From Akkermansia muciniphila (GTDB lineage: Bacteria; Verrucomicrobiota; Kiritimatiellia; RFP12; JAAYNR01), in the NCBI GenBank assembly GCA_945870025.1, contig CAMBQN010000011.1, positions 1 through 64,000 of the forward strand: a stretch of DNA of 64,000 nt, written 5' to 3'. Position numbers and translations under genes: made by a program. The notes below the pieces were generated by a model that was not told the DNA's origin, ran no database searches, and saw nothing but the letters and a program-made list of their open reading frames with translations. Positions 8,079-15,762 of this stretch are shown in pieces; position 1 is the stretch's first letter, and every line of letters starts with the position of its first letter.

Positions 8079-8981
8079 GCCGCCGATTCGGGCAGCCAGC
8101 CCGTTCATCTCCAGGCACCGCTCGCGCGTGAGCGCCTCCTTGCGCCCGGTCCAGGCATACGGCGACAGGATGAGCACCCGCCCTTGGGCGCACAGGTCGA
8201 AATAGCGCCCATCCGGCTTGTACAGCGGCCGGAAGCCGCCGCTCTTCAGCACGATCACGCGCGCCTGCGGCATCGCGAGCGCCAGATCGACCATCGCCCG
8301 CTCCCCCGGCGAGATGAACGGCGACACCATCACGGCATCCCGCCGGATCTTCGCCGTCACCTCCTCCCGCATCGCCTCCAGCTCCGCCTCCGTGACGCTC
8401 CGCGACACCCGCACCGCCAGCCGCCACGGCGCCTGTAGCAGGAACGGATTGCCGAACCCGGTCCACGTCCGCCCGTCCGGGAGCGGCGGCAGGCTCGGCG
8501 CCTCCAGCGCCTCGATCCGGGTGAACAGATCGGGATGCGCCCGTTTCAGCCGATAGCGCCTGGGGTTGTCGAGGATGTAGTCGTGATAGGCGTGGATGCT
8601 CGCGGGATTGAGCGCGATCAGATCGTGATAGCCGTCGTCCCAGACGCCGAGACCGGCATCGCCCGTGACCCGTCGCAGCTCGGCGGTCACGCCGCTCTTG
8701 AAGCCGCGCACGATCGCGCCGAGCGGCCGCGGCAGCCGCTCCCGCACATACAGGATGCCGTGCAGGTGATCGGGCATGACGCAGAGCGTCGAGGTCTCGA
8801 TCTGCGGCGTGAAGGCCGGGATGCGCCGCCACGCCTCCAGCACGCGCAGCCCCTCGGGCGAAAGCGCCACCCCCGCCTCCTCGACCCGCCCAAAGAGCGG
8901 CCTCCGCGGCGCGGTCGTGAGCGTGATCAGGTAAAAGCCCACGCCGGTGTAATCGTGCCAGAAGGCCCGCTTGCCCTGCAT
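8058..8981 (-). CDS. IS200/RAYT-like Y1 (HUH) transposase with a C-terminal SLOG/DprA-like domain
   Basis: A 307-residue protein. Residues about 1-165 are a Y1 transposase-like domain: FWHDYTGVGFYLITLTTAPR at the start, the HUH motif PDHLHGILYV near residue 73, and a C-terminal helix with a Tyr-containing YHDYILDNPRRYRL that should carry the nucleophile. Residues about 200-300 (VSPFISPGE, VIVLKSGGF, FDLCAQGRVLILSPY) look like a Rossmann-type SLOG/DprA-like domain; that call is by pattern only. The ATG at 8981 is used because the 17 residues before it (from a GTG at 9032) are the translated flanking repeat. The gene is bracketed by a 47-bp direct repeat and several small hairpins, as expected for a REP-associated transposase acting on its own repeats. 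Confidence 0.75.
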   Translation of the reverse strand: MQGKRAFWHDYTGVGFYLITLTTAPRRPLFGRVEEAGVALSPEGLRVLEAWRRIPAFTPQIETSTLCVMPDHLHGILYVRERLPRPLGAIVRGFKSGVTAELRRVTGDAGLGVWDDGYHDLIALNPASIHAYHDYILDNPRRYRLKRAHPDLFTRIEALEAPSLPPLPDGRTWTGFGNPFLLQAPWRLAVRVSRSVTEAELEAMREEVTAKIRRDAVMVSPFISPGERAMVDLALAMPQARVIVLKSGGFRPLYKPDGRYFDLCAQGRVLILSPYAWTGRKEALTRERCLEMNGLAARIGGDNATAQ

Positions 8982-8997
8982 GCCCCCCTCCTCCCCT

Positions 8998-9125
8998 GAT
9001 GCGGGCCGATAACGGCCCGCCGCTGTAACCACCCTTATTACCGTGTCGTTATCGACACGGTCTCCCCTGCGCGGCGTTATTACCGCGCGGGGCCGTTATT
9101 ACTGCGCGGGGCCGTTATCGGCCCC
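8998..9125. repeat. Hairpin/GTTATCG repeat block upstream of transposase gene 1
   Basis: Four small hairpins share a GTTATCG or GTTATTA loop: GCGGGCCGATAACGGCCCGC (9001-9020), CCGTGTCGTTATCGACACGG (9041-9060), GCGCGGCGTTATTACCGCGC (9069-9088) and GGGGCCGTTATCGGCCCC (9108-9125). The tag CGCTGTAACCACCCTT follows the first. The block overlaps the 3' end of the next minus-strand gene. Confidence 0.75.
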
Positions 9126-9964
9126 GTTCCCGCCCCCGTTCCCGCCCCCGTTCCCGCCCCCGTTCCTGCCCCCGTTCCCGGCACTCGCTGGGCCCAATCG
9201 GGATACAGTACCAGCGGTCTCGCTCCGTAAGCACCCAACGTTCGGTTGGCTTCCGCTACAAACGCCTCGGCCCCTTCCAGATCACCCTCTCTCTTCAAAG
9301 CACTGAGCTGACGCTGGAGGTCTAGACGTAATGCCGCGATCTCTTTGAGTTTGGCGCGATACTCGGTCAGGATCGTTTCGGCTGACGCCCCCTCCTCAAC
9401 CATCTGCCGCATCCCCTCCTTCATCCACCCGATGGCGATTTTATGGTCGGCATCCTGTTCGCTGTCGGTCTCGTAGATCACGATCTCGTTGGTCAACGCC
9501 GTTGCGAAGTCCTGCGCGAAGTTCTTGCCCAACGGGATATCCACCACCGGATCGCCGGGACGCGTCTTGAGCAGTTGCGACATCACGCGTTCCGAGGTGG
9601 TCCGCAGGGTCACAAGCGGATTGGGAACATTCGTCGAACCGTTCTGCTGAACGCCGGGAACCAGCACGAGGGGGGCGTTCCGATCCGGACGTCGCACCAA
9701 ACCAGCGTTAACAGGCGCGACAAATTTCGTCGCCGTGTTCGGTTTCTTCGGCTCCTCGACCACCGGCGACACTTCAACACGTGCCACCGGTGTGACAGGC
9801 TGAACGGTGTTCGTATGGCCCATAACCGCCGGTGTCCGCACAGGCGCATGTGGTTTAACCGCAACCGTCACGGGCGGCGCGCGCCGATCTCCAGGCTCGT
9901 TATCCGGCCTTAGTATGACCCAAACCACGGAACACACGAGTGCCGTAACCGCCACAACCGCCAC
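9080..9964 (-). CDS. Membrane-anchored protein, downstream part of an ORF split by TAG
   Basis: A 294-residue open frame starting at GTG 9964. It opens with a membrane segment (VAVVAVTALVCSVVWVIL), then a Pro/Val-rich periplasmic linker, a helical region (residues about 130-250, TNEIVIYETDSEQDADHKIAIGW, ILTEYRAKLKEIAALRLDLQRQL) and a C-terminal GTGA repeat encoded by 12-base tandem repeats. The same frame continues upstream as a GspF-N-like 57-residue ORF and is broken only by TAG at 9980-9982. Six codons lie between that stop and the GTG used here. The two ORFs are probably one ancestral gene. Other genes here use TAG as a normal stop, so recoding is unlikely. Confidence 0.55.
   Translation of the reverse strand: MAVVAVTALVCSVVWVILRPDNEPGDRRAPPVTVAVKPHAPVRTPAVMGHTNTVQPVTPVARVEVSPVVEEPKKPNTATKFVAPVNAGLVRRPDRNAPLVLVPGVQQNGSTNVPNPLVTLRTTSERVMSQLLKTRPGDPVVDIPLGKNFAQDFATALTNEIVIYETDSEQDADHKIAIGWMKEGMRQMVEEGASAETILTEYRAKLKEIAALRLDLQRQLSALKREGDLEGAEAFVAEANRTLGAYGARPLVLYPDWAQRVPGTGAGTGAGTGAGTGAGTGPITAPRSNNGPAR
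9123..9178. repeat. 12-bp tandem repeat inside a coding region
   Basis: About four and a half copies of CCCGTTCCCGCC encode the GTGAGTGAGTG tail of the minus-strand protein at 9080-9964. The array abuts the hairpin block of transposase gene 1 and may be prone to slippage. Confidence 0.8.
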
Positions 9965-9979
9965 ACCGATGAACGCGAT

Positions 9980-10153
9980 CTAGCGCGCCCCGCCCGAACC
10001 GCTCCCGGTGTGGGCGGAGGCTTCCGCAATGGATATAGGCGTATGCCCCTGCTCCTTCAACGCACGAATCACAGCGATGCGATCCTGCGCCCGCATCGTG
10101 CCCGGCCTCTCGACCCCTTGTGCATCCCGGCTCCTGTAGACGAAGTCATTCAT
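9980..10153 (-). CDS. Short GspF N-terminal-like ORF ending at TAG
   Basis: A 57-residue ORF too short for usual ORF lists. It begins MNDFVYRSRDAQGVERPGTM and continues with DRIAVIRALKEQGHTPISI, the signature start of the GspF/PulF family (aromatic-Tyr-x-Ala/Ser-Arg-Asp, then an A/L-x-x-x-G-x-x-P motif). It ends at TAG 9980-9982, in the same frame as the 294-residue ORF downstream. Either this is a nonsense-split gene (domain plus membrane segment plus periplasmic part), or the two pieces are made separately. ATG 10153 lies 6 bases downstream of the stop of the neighbouring gene. Confidence 0.5.
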   Translation of the reverse strand: MNDFVYRSRDAQGVERPGTMRAQDRIAVIRALKEQGHTPISIAEASAHTGSGSGGAR

Positions 10154-10159
10154 TGCCGA

Positions 10160-12178
10160 TTATTGTAACAATTTGCCGCTGGCCTGCAAATCTATTACAC
10201 GATCAACACCCACATCGCCAAGGGTCGCTGTGCCGGGCAATCCCTTCTGTTCCAAGCGCCGGATCTCTTTTTCGATAAACCGGTGGCGCAGGTAGGCGCG
10301 CGTATCGGACAGGCTTTTTTTCCAGTGGCGAACGGCCGCAGCCGTGTCGCCTTCCGCCAAAGCGATCTTGCCCATCAGATAGGAGGCATGCGGCGTGCCC
10401 GGAAACAAACGGTCGAATGTCGCGATGTGCGCTTTGGCGGTCGCCAGATCCCCTTCTTCAAGGCTGATGACTGCGTAAATGAGATAACTCATCCCGTCTG
10501 CCAAGACAGCCCCGCCCTGTAATTCCGTGTCGCGCGGTCTGGGAATACGATCACGGGCCTCCAAATAACGCTGCGCTTCCTCCATGGCCCGCCCGATATC
10601 GCCCGACTCGGCCAACACTTCCATGTAGACAAAATGAAAAGAGTCCAGTTCCTTCGCCCGTTTGTTTGCGAACGCGTAATCCATGCAGGCGCGGGCTTTC
10701 ACCAGGTCGTGATCAAACTCGTAGTAATGGAGACCCAACAGGCCGCGAATAAAGTGGTTGGTCTCGCCGTCGACCTCCAACGTGTGTTCAAACAACGCCC
10801 GCTCGTCTCTCCAGTACCGGGCTTGGCGATCGGCCAGAACCCCGAAGAAAACCACGACGCCGCACATCCCGCCCGTCAGCCACCGAACCCACCCGCCAGA
10901 ACCCGCCCGGGCCAAACCTACCGCCAATAGGACCGAGAACCCGACCGCTGGCAGATAGGTGAACCGATCCGCAAATGCGTGAAGCCCAAAATTCGCGAGC
11001 CCGAGCATCGGCGCGACTGCCATCAAGAACCACGCCAAGCCGACAAAAACAACGAGATAGGGCGCTCCGTCCCGCGCAGGCAGGGCCGACTTGCGGAACG
11101 GCGGAACGGCGATCCCTGCTGGATTCTCCGCAGGGCCGTTCGACTCCGTCGCACCGCGCCGGCATACCAACCCCCACACGCCTGCGCGCCAGCCGCAGCC
11201 AAGCAGCGCCAGCCCGTACCCCGCACAGATTGCCAGCCCCTCCGCCCAGAATCGTGGCAACTCTGGCCACCGGTGGACGCATTGCACCGCGAGATCCGTC
11301 GGCCAAACCGTCTTCCAGCAGTACAGCCCAAACGCCGCCGCTGCGTTCAGCAGCCGCCCGTACATCGGCACGCCCGCCAGCACCTCCGTCGCCCCACCAG
11401 CAACCTGCGTCTGCTGCGAGATGATGCCGATCACGCAGGCGACCCCCACCGGTACGGCGTAATCCCGCCAGCGTACCACCGAACCGCTCGTGAGCCGTTC
11501 CAACAATCCGGCGAGGACGGGGAAGGTCATGGCCGACGGCTTCGCCATGCCTGCCAGCACGAAACACGCCATCGCCGTCCAGCCCAGACGCCTGCCCCGC
11601 AGAGATCCCGCCTCCGTGTCCAGCCGCCTGATCCACACGATCAGCGCCAGCAGTTCGAAGAATAACGAAACCCCGTCTTTCCGGCTCGCCACCCATGCCA
11701 CCGACTCCACGCGCAACGGATGCACCGCCCAGAATAGCGCGGCGGCCGCCGCCGCAAAAATAAGCTGCCCCGGCGTGGTGGACCGCCGCGCCCTTCCAGG
11801 GGCACCGCCAGGGCCATCCGGCGACGCGGGTGTAACGCCACGCGCCACCACGGCCGCCAGCAATAGAAACAGCAGCACGGCGTTCAAGCCATGCAACACC
11901 ACGTTCACCGCATGCATCGCCTGTGGGCGCTCACCCCACACCCGGCAATCCAGCAGATAGGTCAGCCGCGTCACCGGCATCCAGATGGCGTCATCTCGCG
12001 AGGTCAGCAGCCAGGCCACCGCCGCTGGCCAAGGCGCATCCGTCAGTTGCGCGCGGCCAACGGTGTACTGGTAGTCGTCGAGGTTCACCAAACCGTAAGA
12101 CGATGTCCTCAGAAACGGCAGCATAGCCAGGCAGAACACCGCCCCTGCAACCAGCACGACCTGCGTTTTGTTTTTCAT
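10160..12178 (-). CDS. Polytopic membrane protein with C-terminal TPR repeats (TMTC/GT39-like)
   Basis: A 672-residue protein. An N-terminal membrane helix is followed by LVNLDDYQYTVGR, the Asp-Asp loop usual in this family, and then many hydrophobic helices up to about residue 470 (HAVNVVLHGLNAVLLFLLLAAVV, VHPLRVESVAWVASRKDGVS). The last 200 residues hold tetratricopeptide-type repeats (ARACMDYAF, AMEEAQRYLEARD, GDLATAKAHIATF, GKIALAEGDTAAAVRHW). The layout fits TMTC-type, GT-C-fold glycosyltransferase relatives, but no substrate can be named. ATG 12178 (MKNKTQ) starts directly before the first helix; the upstream in-frame codons overlap a terminator hairpin. Confidence 0.7.
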   Translation of the reverse strand: MKNKTQVVLVAGAVFCLAMLPFLRTSSYGLVNLDDYQYTVGRAQLTDAPWPAAVAWLLTSRDDAIWMPVTRLTYLLDCRVWGERPQAMHAVNVVLHGLNAVLLFLLLAAVVARGVTPASPDGPGGAPGRARRSTTPGQLIFAAAAAALFWAVHPLRVESVAWVASRKDGVSLFFELLALIVWIRRLDTEAGSLRGRRLGWTAMACFVLAGMAKPSAMTFPVLAGLLERLTSGSVVRWRDYAVPVGVACVIGIISQQTQVAGGATEVLAGVPMYGRLLNAAAAFGLYCWKTVWPTDLAVQCVHRWPELPRFWAEGLAICAGYGLALLGCGWRAGVWGLVCRRGATESNGPAENPAGIAVPPFRKSALPARDGAPYLVVFVGLAWFLMAVAPMLGLANFGLHAFADRFTYLPAVGFSVLLAVGLARAGSGGWVRWLTGGMCGVVVFFGVLADRQARYWRDERALFEHTLEVDGETNHFIRGLLGLHYYEFDHDLVKARACMDYAFANKRAKELDSFHFVYMEVLAESGDIGRAMEEAQRYLEARDRIPRPRDTELQGGAVLADGMSYLIYAVISLEEGDLATAKAHIATFDRLFPGTPHASYLMGKIALAEGDTAAAVRHWKKSLSDTRAYLRHRFIEKEIRRLEQKGLPGTATLGDVGVDRVIDLQASGKLLQ

Positions 12179-12189
12179 GCTGTAATAAA

Positions 12190-12217
12190 AAACAAACCCC
12201 GGGTCAAGCCCGGGGTC
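12190..12217 (-). terminator. Rho-independent terminator of the PEP-CTERM gene
   Basis: Read on the minus strand, ACCCCGGG-CTTGA-CCCGGGGT is followed by TTGTTTTTTATTA. It lies between the PEP-CTERM gene and the membrane/TPR gene. Confidence 0.8.
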
Positions 12218-12247
12218 TGTTTTACGAATCGCTGCCACTCACAGGTC

Positions 12248-12775
12248 TTAGACCTTGCGAACGCGACGGCGAAGACCAATGGCGGCCGCGCCCAACGCCA
12301 GCAGCGCGAAGCTGGTGGGTTCGGGGACAGCAACCCATCCAGCCGTCCACAACGTGCCACCGCTCACAAAGCCGACACCCGATACGAGATTGAGGACATG
12401 ATTGCCGAGCGTGTTGATCGTTCCGAGTTGACGAATTTCCGATGTCCGCATCCAGTCTCCAGCATCTGCGGTGATGATCATCCGAGCATAATAACCGGAT
12501 GTGGCTCCGCCCGTGAACGCGTCGGTTGTGATACCGGCGTACGCTCCTGATCCTCCCGCAGCCGTATCGTCGCTGATCTGAACACCTGTTCCGGCGTTGA
12601 TCGGCGTGGTCCCACCGGCGTCCGAGAAGAAGTAAATGGTCATCAGGTAAGCCGTCGAACCGGAAAGAGACTCACCCACCGGACCCAACACCGTTCCCGA
12701 GTTCCAACTCACTGCGGCCGCCTGAACAAAACCGGCGACCATCGCGACCGCCATTATCATCATTAGTTTTTTCAT
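12248..12775 (-). CDS. PEP-CTERM sorting-domain secreted protein
   Basis: A 175-residue protein with a signal peptide (MKKLMMIMAVAMVAGFVQAAA), a Gly/Thr-rich beta-like middle, and a C-terminal PEP-CTERM tripartite tail: VPEPTSFALLALGAAAIGL followed by RRRVRKV. In bacteria with an EPS-linked exosortase, this tail is recognised and cut on the outer side of the inner membrane. No exosortase lies in this window. It is followed by its own terminator. The internal domain is not recognised. Confidence 0.85.
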   Translation of the reverse strand: MKKLMMIMAVAMVAGFVQAAAVSWNSGTVLGPVGESLSGSTAYLMTIYFFSDAGGTTPINAGTGVQISDDTAAGGSGAYAGITTDAFTGGATSGYYARMIITADAGDWMRTSEIRQLGTINTLGNHVLNLVSGVGFVSGGTLWTAGWVAVPEPTSFALLALGAAAIGLRRRVRKV

Positions 12776-12834
12776 TATTGTCTTCTTTCTCTTGTGCCCC
12801 GCAGGAACCGTCCTGCAGGAAAGGGTTGTTTCAA

Positions 12835-13620
12835 TCAGGGCATCGGACTCGGGAAGACCATGGTCACCGGATTGCCGCTACCGATGTTGCACAGAATCGC
12901 CGCTCCGGACGGAAGAGCGGTGGTGTTCATCGACGGACCGCCGACACCACCGGGAGCGACCCATCCCTGCCATTCGGGATGCCCATACGAAGCGGCCAAA
13001 GCGGCGTCGCAATACGTCGCAGACGTCGTTACGGTCAAGTTGTGCGGGTCCAGAAATTGAATGATATCCGTATCCGGGTCCATGCCGTTGGCCGTGATGT
13101 CGCCGAGTGTCAGATTCGCAGGAACGGGGTTGGCCACCAAAGGGTACACCAGACCGGTCAGGTTGAGAGAGATGGCCGTCTGGACGACCTCGCCTGCGAA
13201 CTTGATCGTAATCGGGTTGCCGCTGCCAAAATTGGACAGAAAACCCGTTCCCGCCGGAAGAGCGGTGGCGTTCATCGACGGACCGCCGACACCACCGGGA
13301 GCCACCCATCCCTGCCATTCGGGATGCCCATACGAAGCAGCCAAAGCGGCGTCGCAATACGTCGCAGACGTCGTTACGGTCAAGTTGTGCGGATCCAGAA
13401 ATTGGATGATATCCGTATCCGGATCCATGCCGTCTGCGGTGATGTCACCAAGATGCCAGAGGCCATTGGTGTTACCCACCGAGATGAAGGTGGCGCCGTA
13501 GCAGGGGTACGTTCCCGATACGTTTATCGTTTGATATCCCACGATATTCGCACTCGTGACTTCCGCTACCACAGCCGTGGCGAACAGAGCCGCCGCGAGT
13601 GTCATCATTAACTGTTTCAT
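12835..13620 (-). CDS. Secreted protein with a recent internal duplication
   Basis: A 261-residue protein with a signal peptide (MKQLMMTLAAALFATAVVA) and then EVTSANIVGYQTINV, a mature start common to a family of exported proteins in this phylum (recalled). Two copies of a roughly 75-residue block (GDITANGMDPDTDIIQFLD ... SGAAILCNIGSGNP) follow each other. Their DNA (about 12880-13080 and 13255-13440) is nearly identical, so the duplication is recent. No membrane anchor or PEP-CTERM tail is seen. Function unknown. Confidence 0.75.
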   Translation of the reverse strand: MKQLMMTLAAALFATAVVAEVTSANIVGYQTINVSGTYPCYGATFISVGNTNGLWHLGDITADGMDPDTDIIQFLDPHNLTVTTSATYCDAALAASYGHPEWQGWVAPGGVGGPSMNATALPAGTGFLSNFGSGNPITIKFAGEVVQTAISLNLTGLVYPLVANPVPANLTLGDITANGMDPDTDIIQFLDPHNLTVTTSATYCDAALAASYGHPEWQGWVAPGGVGGPSMNTTALPSGAAILCNIGSGNPVTMVFPSPMP

Positions 13621-13857
13621 GAGTCTTCTCCTTTAGAGATTATCCCGATCACAGCGACACCTTTTCGAAGATGTCATGATGAGGATACTCCCATTCGGTC
13701 TAACCTGTCAACACTTGCTTTTACTTGGATTCAACCTACCCAGACCGAACCCAACTTTTTTTCGATGCAAGTAGATTACACCCGCAGGAACAAAGTTGGC
13801 AAGTGGAAAATGAAAATTATTGAAATATTTTTTGCCCCTGTTTTTGGGAGGACGGGG
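13621..13857. other. Upstream region of the duplicated secreted-protein gene
   Basis: This is an AT-richer stretch than the flanking genes, with no ORF that stands out. It must hold the promoter of the minus-strand gene starting at 13620, but I cannot point to a convincing -35/-10 pair. Confidence 0.3.
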
Positions 13858-14130
13858 GGGTTGCTGAAATGCTGAAAAACTGAAATGCTGAAAAGCTGAA
13901 AGGCGCCGAAGAGAAAAGCTGAAATGCTGAAAAACTGAAAAGCTGAAAAGCTGAAAACTGAAAGGCGCCGAAGAGAAAAGCTGAAAAGCTGAAAACTGAA
14001 AGGCTGAAAGGCGCTGAAGAGAAAAGCTGAAAAGCTGAAAACTGAAAGCTGAAAGGCGCTTCGCGCTGACACCATTTGCTATATTCCATTGGCCTTCGGC
14101 GCGGCGGGACGCTGAAGAGAAAAGCTGAAA
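13858..14130. repeat. AAAAGCTG array and truncated REP, left side of repeat island 1
   Basis: The plus strand reads degenerate AAAAGCTG / AAATGCTG / AAAACTG units with GGCGCCGAAGAG punctuation from about 13863 to 14058, then CGCGCTGACACCATTTGC and a truncated REP (GGCGCGGCGGGACGC) that runs straight into GAAGAGAAAAGCTG at 14118. Open frames here encode FQLFSFSAFQ-type peptides and are not genes. Confidence 0.85.
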
Positions 14131-14400
14131 AGCACTTCGCGCTGACACCATTTGCTTTATTCCATTGGCCTGCGGCGCGGCGGGGACGCCGTCGCCCTAC
14201 CCGCTTCGCGCTTTCCCGCATGCACTCACACACTCACGCACTCGCTTCGCGCTTTCCCTTGGGCATTCGCCTTTCTCCTTCGGCGCGGCGGGGACGCCGT
14301 CGCCCTACCTCGCTTCGCGCTTTTCCGGAGCCCTTGCGCGCAGCACCTTTCAGTTTTCAGCTTTTCAGCATTTCAGCTTTTCTCTTCAGCTTTTCGCCTT
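14131..14400. repeat. Two REP copies plus TTTTCAGC array, right side of repeat island 1
   Basis: Two REPs in minus orientation end in CGCCCTAC: 14173-14200 and 14281-14308. Each is followed by CGCTTCGCGCTTTCCC-type sequence. CACACACTCACGCACTC units lie between them. From 14347 a TTTTCAGC array runs toward hicB. Confidence 0.85.
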
Positions 14401-14407
14401 TTTTGAT

Positions 14408-14437
14408 TTACATCACATATCCGCTGCCGCATACTAT
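14408..14437 (+). promoter_or_regulatory. Putative hicBA promoter
   Basis: TTACAT (14408-14413), an 18-base spacer and TACTAT (14432-14437) lie 28 bases before the hicB ATG. The TTTTCAGC array ends just upstream. HicB proteins often repress their own promoter, but no operator is recognised. Confidence 0.45.
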
Positions 14438-14465
14438 TGCGCTGTCATCAAAAAGCGGGGGCGTC

Positions 14466-14669
14466 ATGACCTACACGGCTGTGATCTGCAAAGAGGACGA
14501 GTGGTATGTGGCCGAGTGTCCCGAGACGGGCACCGTCAGCCAGGGGCATACCATTGAAGAGGCGATTGCTAATCTGCGAGAGGCCACAGAGCTTTACGTC
14601 GAGGAGTTCGCCCCACCCGTGAGGCAACCGCCTTTTCTGACGACGTTCGAGGTTCCCGCATATGCCTGA
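14466..14669 (+). CDS. hicB: HicB-family antitoxin
   Basis: A 67-residue protein with the partial RNase H-like HicB fold: TAVICKEDEWYVAECPETG, GHTIEEAIANLREATELYVEE. It is the short type without an added DNA-binding helix-turn-helix that I can see. It should bind and inhibit the HicA toxin encoded directly downstream, whose start overlaps this gene by 8 bases. ATG 14466 is the natural start; longer in-frame starts run back into the repeat array. The pair lies between two REP-rich islands. Confidence 0.85.
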   Translation: MTYTAVICKEDEWYVAECPETGTVSQGHTIEEAIANLREATELYVEEFAPPVRQPPFLTTFEVPAYA

Positions 14670-14886
14670 GCTTCCGCGAATATCGGGAAGCGAGGCGGTT
14701 CGGGTCTTCAAGCGCCTCGGCTTCAGACAGGTTCGCCAGCGTGGAAGTCATGTCGTCTTGCGACGCGGCGCCACAGGATGCACGATTCCTTTGCACAGTT
14801 CGTTGGCCGTGGGCACCTTGCGCGGCGCGTTGCGTCAGGCCGCTGTTTCACCCGAGACGTTTGTTGGGGCATACCTCGAAAAGTGA
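14662..14886 (+). CDS. hicA: HicA-family mRNA interferase toxin
   Basis: A 74-residue protein with a dsRBD-like fold: ISGSEAVRVFKRLGFRQVRQ, then RGSHVVLRR carrying the catalytic His of the GSH motif, then TIPLHSSLAVGTLRGALRQA. It is full length for the family. It overlaps hicB by 8 bases, giving the antitoxin-first order. The toxin would cleave mRNA on ribosomes or free when not bound by HicB. Confidence 0.85.
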   Translation: MPELPRISGSEAVRVFKRLGFRQVRQRGSHVVLRRGATGCTIPLHSSLAVGTLRGALRQAAVSPETFVGAYLEK

Positions 14887-14914
14887 ACGCCGCCGCAGGC
14901 CAATGGGTCAGCGC

Positions 14915-15181
14915 GTTATTGGGTAGGGCGACGGCGTCCCCGCTGAAGAGAAAAGCTGAAATGCTGAAAACTGAAAAGCTGAAAGGCACTGACGCAAGGG
15001 ATCAGGAAAAGCGCGTCAGCGGGTAGGGCGACGGCGTCCCGCCGCGCCGCAGGCCAGCGGAAAAAGGCAAATGGTGTCGGCGCGCAGCGGGTTGTCGTGC
15101 TTCCGCGCTTTCCCTTGGGCATTCGCCATTCTCCTTCGGCGCGGCGGGGACGCCGCCGCCCTACCTCGCTTCGCGCATTCC
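14915..15181. repeat. REP copies and AAAAGCTG array, left part of repeat island 2
   Basis: A plus-orientation half REP at 14923 (GTAGGGCGACGGCGTCCC) breaks in the loop and runs into GCTGAAGAGAAAAGCTG. After a short array comes a full REP at 15023 with its flank GCAGGCCAGCGGAAAA and GCAAATGGTGTCGGCGCG. A minus-orientation REP spans 15137-15163. Confidence 0.85.
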
Positions 15182-15705
15182 CTTTCTCCTTCGGCGCGGC
15201 GGGGACGCCGAAGAGAAAAGCTGAAATGCTGAAAACTGAAAAGCTGAAAGGCGCTGCGCGCTTTTACCCACACACCCACACACGCATTCCCTCACACACC
15301 CGCTTCGCGCATTCCCTGTTTCTTTCGGCGCGGCGGGACGCCGCCGCCCTACCTCGCTTCGCGCATTTCCTGTTCCATCAGGGCGAAGCAATCGGGATAG
15401 CGGCGCGAGCCTCTCGTCCTCGTCGTCGTCCTCGTCCTCGTCCTCGAATCGTGAAATCGAGAACGAGGACGAGCGCGAAGCGAGGTAGGGCGACGGCGTC
15501 CCCGCCGCGCCGCAGGCCAGCGGAAAAGCAAATGGGTCGGCGCGAAGCGGGTTGTCGGGCTTTCGCGCATTCCCTTGGGCATTCGTCATTCTCCTTCGGC
15601 GCGGCGGGGACGCCGTCGCCCTACCCGCTCCGCGCGTTCCTTTTTTCTTTCGGCGCGGCGACTTTCAGCTTTTCAGCTTTTCAGCATTTCAGCTTTTCTC
15701 TTCAG
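15182..15705. repeat. 0.52-kb direct repeat, copy A (left flank of RAYT 2)
   Basis: This block is near-identical to 16526-17045. In order it holds a truncated REP joined to an AAAAGCTG array, ACACACCC/GCATTCCC units, a minus REP (15327-15352), a CTCGTCCTCG palindrome (about 15415-15472), a plus REP (15485), a minus REP (15599-15624), a truncated REP (15650) and a TTTTCAGC array. It lies 57 bases upstream of the RAYT gene. Confidence 0.85.
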
Positions 15706-15727
15706 CTTTTCTCTTCAGCTTTCCGCC

Positions 15728-15756
15728 TTGCGCAAACGTTTCAAACACAGTACTGT
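15728..15756 (+). promoter_or_regulatory. Putative promoter of RAYT 2
   Basis: TTGCGC (15728-15733), a 17-base spacer and TACTGT (15751-15756) end 6 bases before the ATG. Transcription would start at about the A of ATG, giving a leaderless mRNA (inference). The TTTTCAGC array ends immediately upstream of the -35 box. Confidence 0.5.
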
Positions 15757-15762
15757 TTTCTC

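Noticed and set aside
9980-9982. Amber recoding (pyrrolysine or suppressor use) as the reason for the in-frame TAG
   Set aside because: TAG is the natural stop of other genes here, for example at 5988-5990, and no pylT-like tRNA is in the window, so recoding is not supported.
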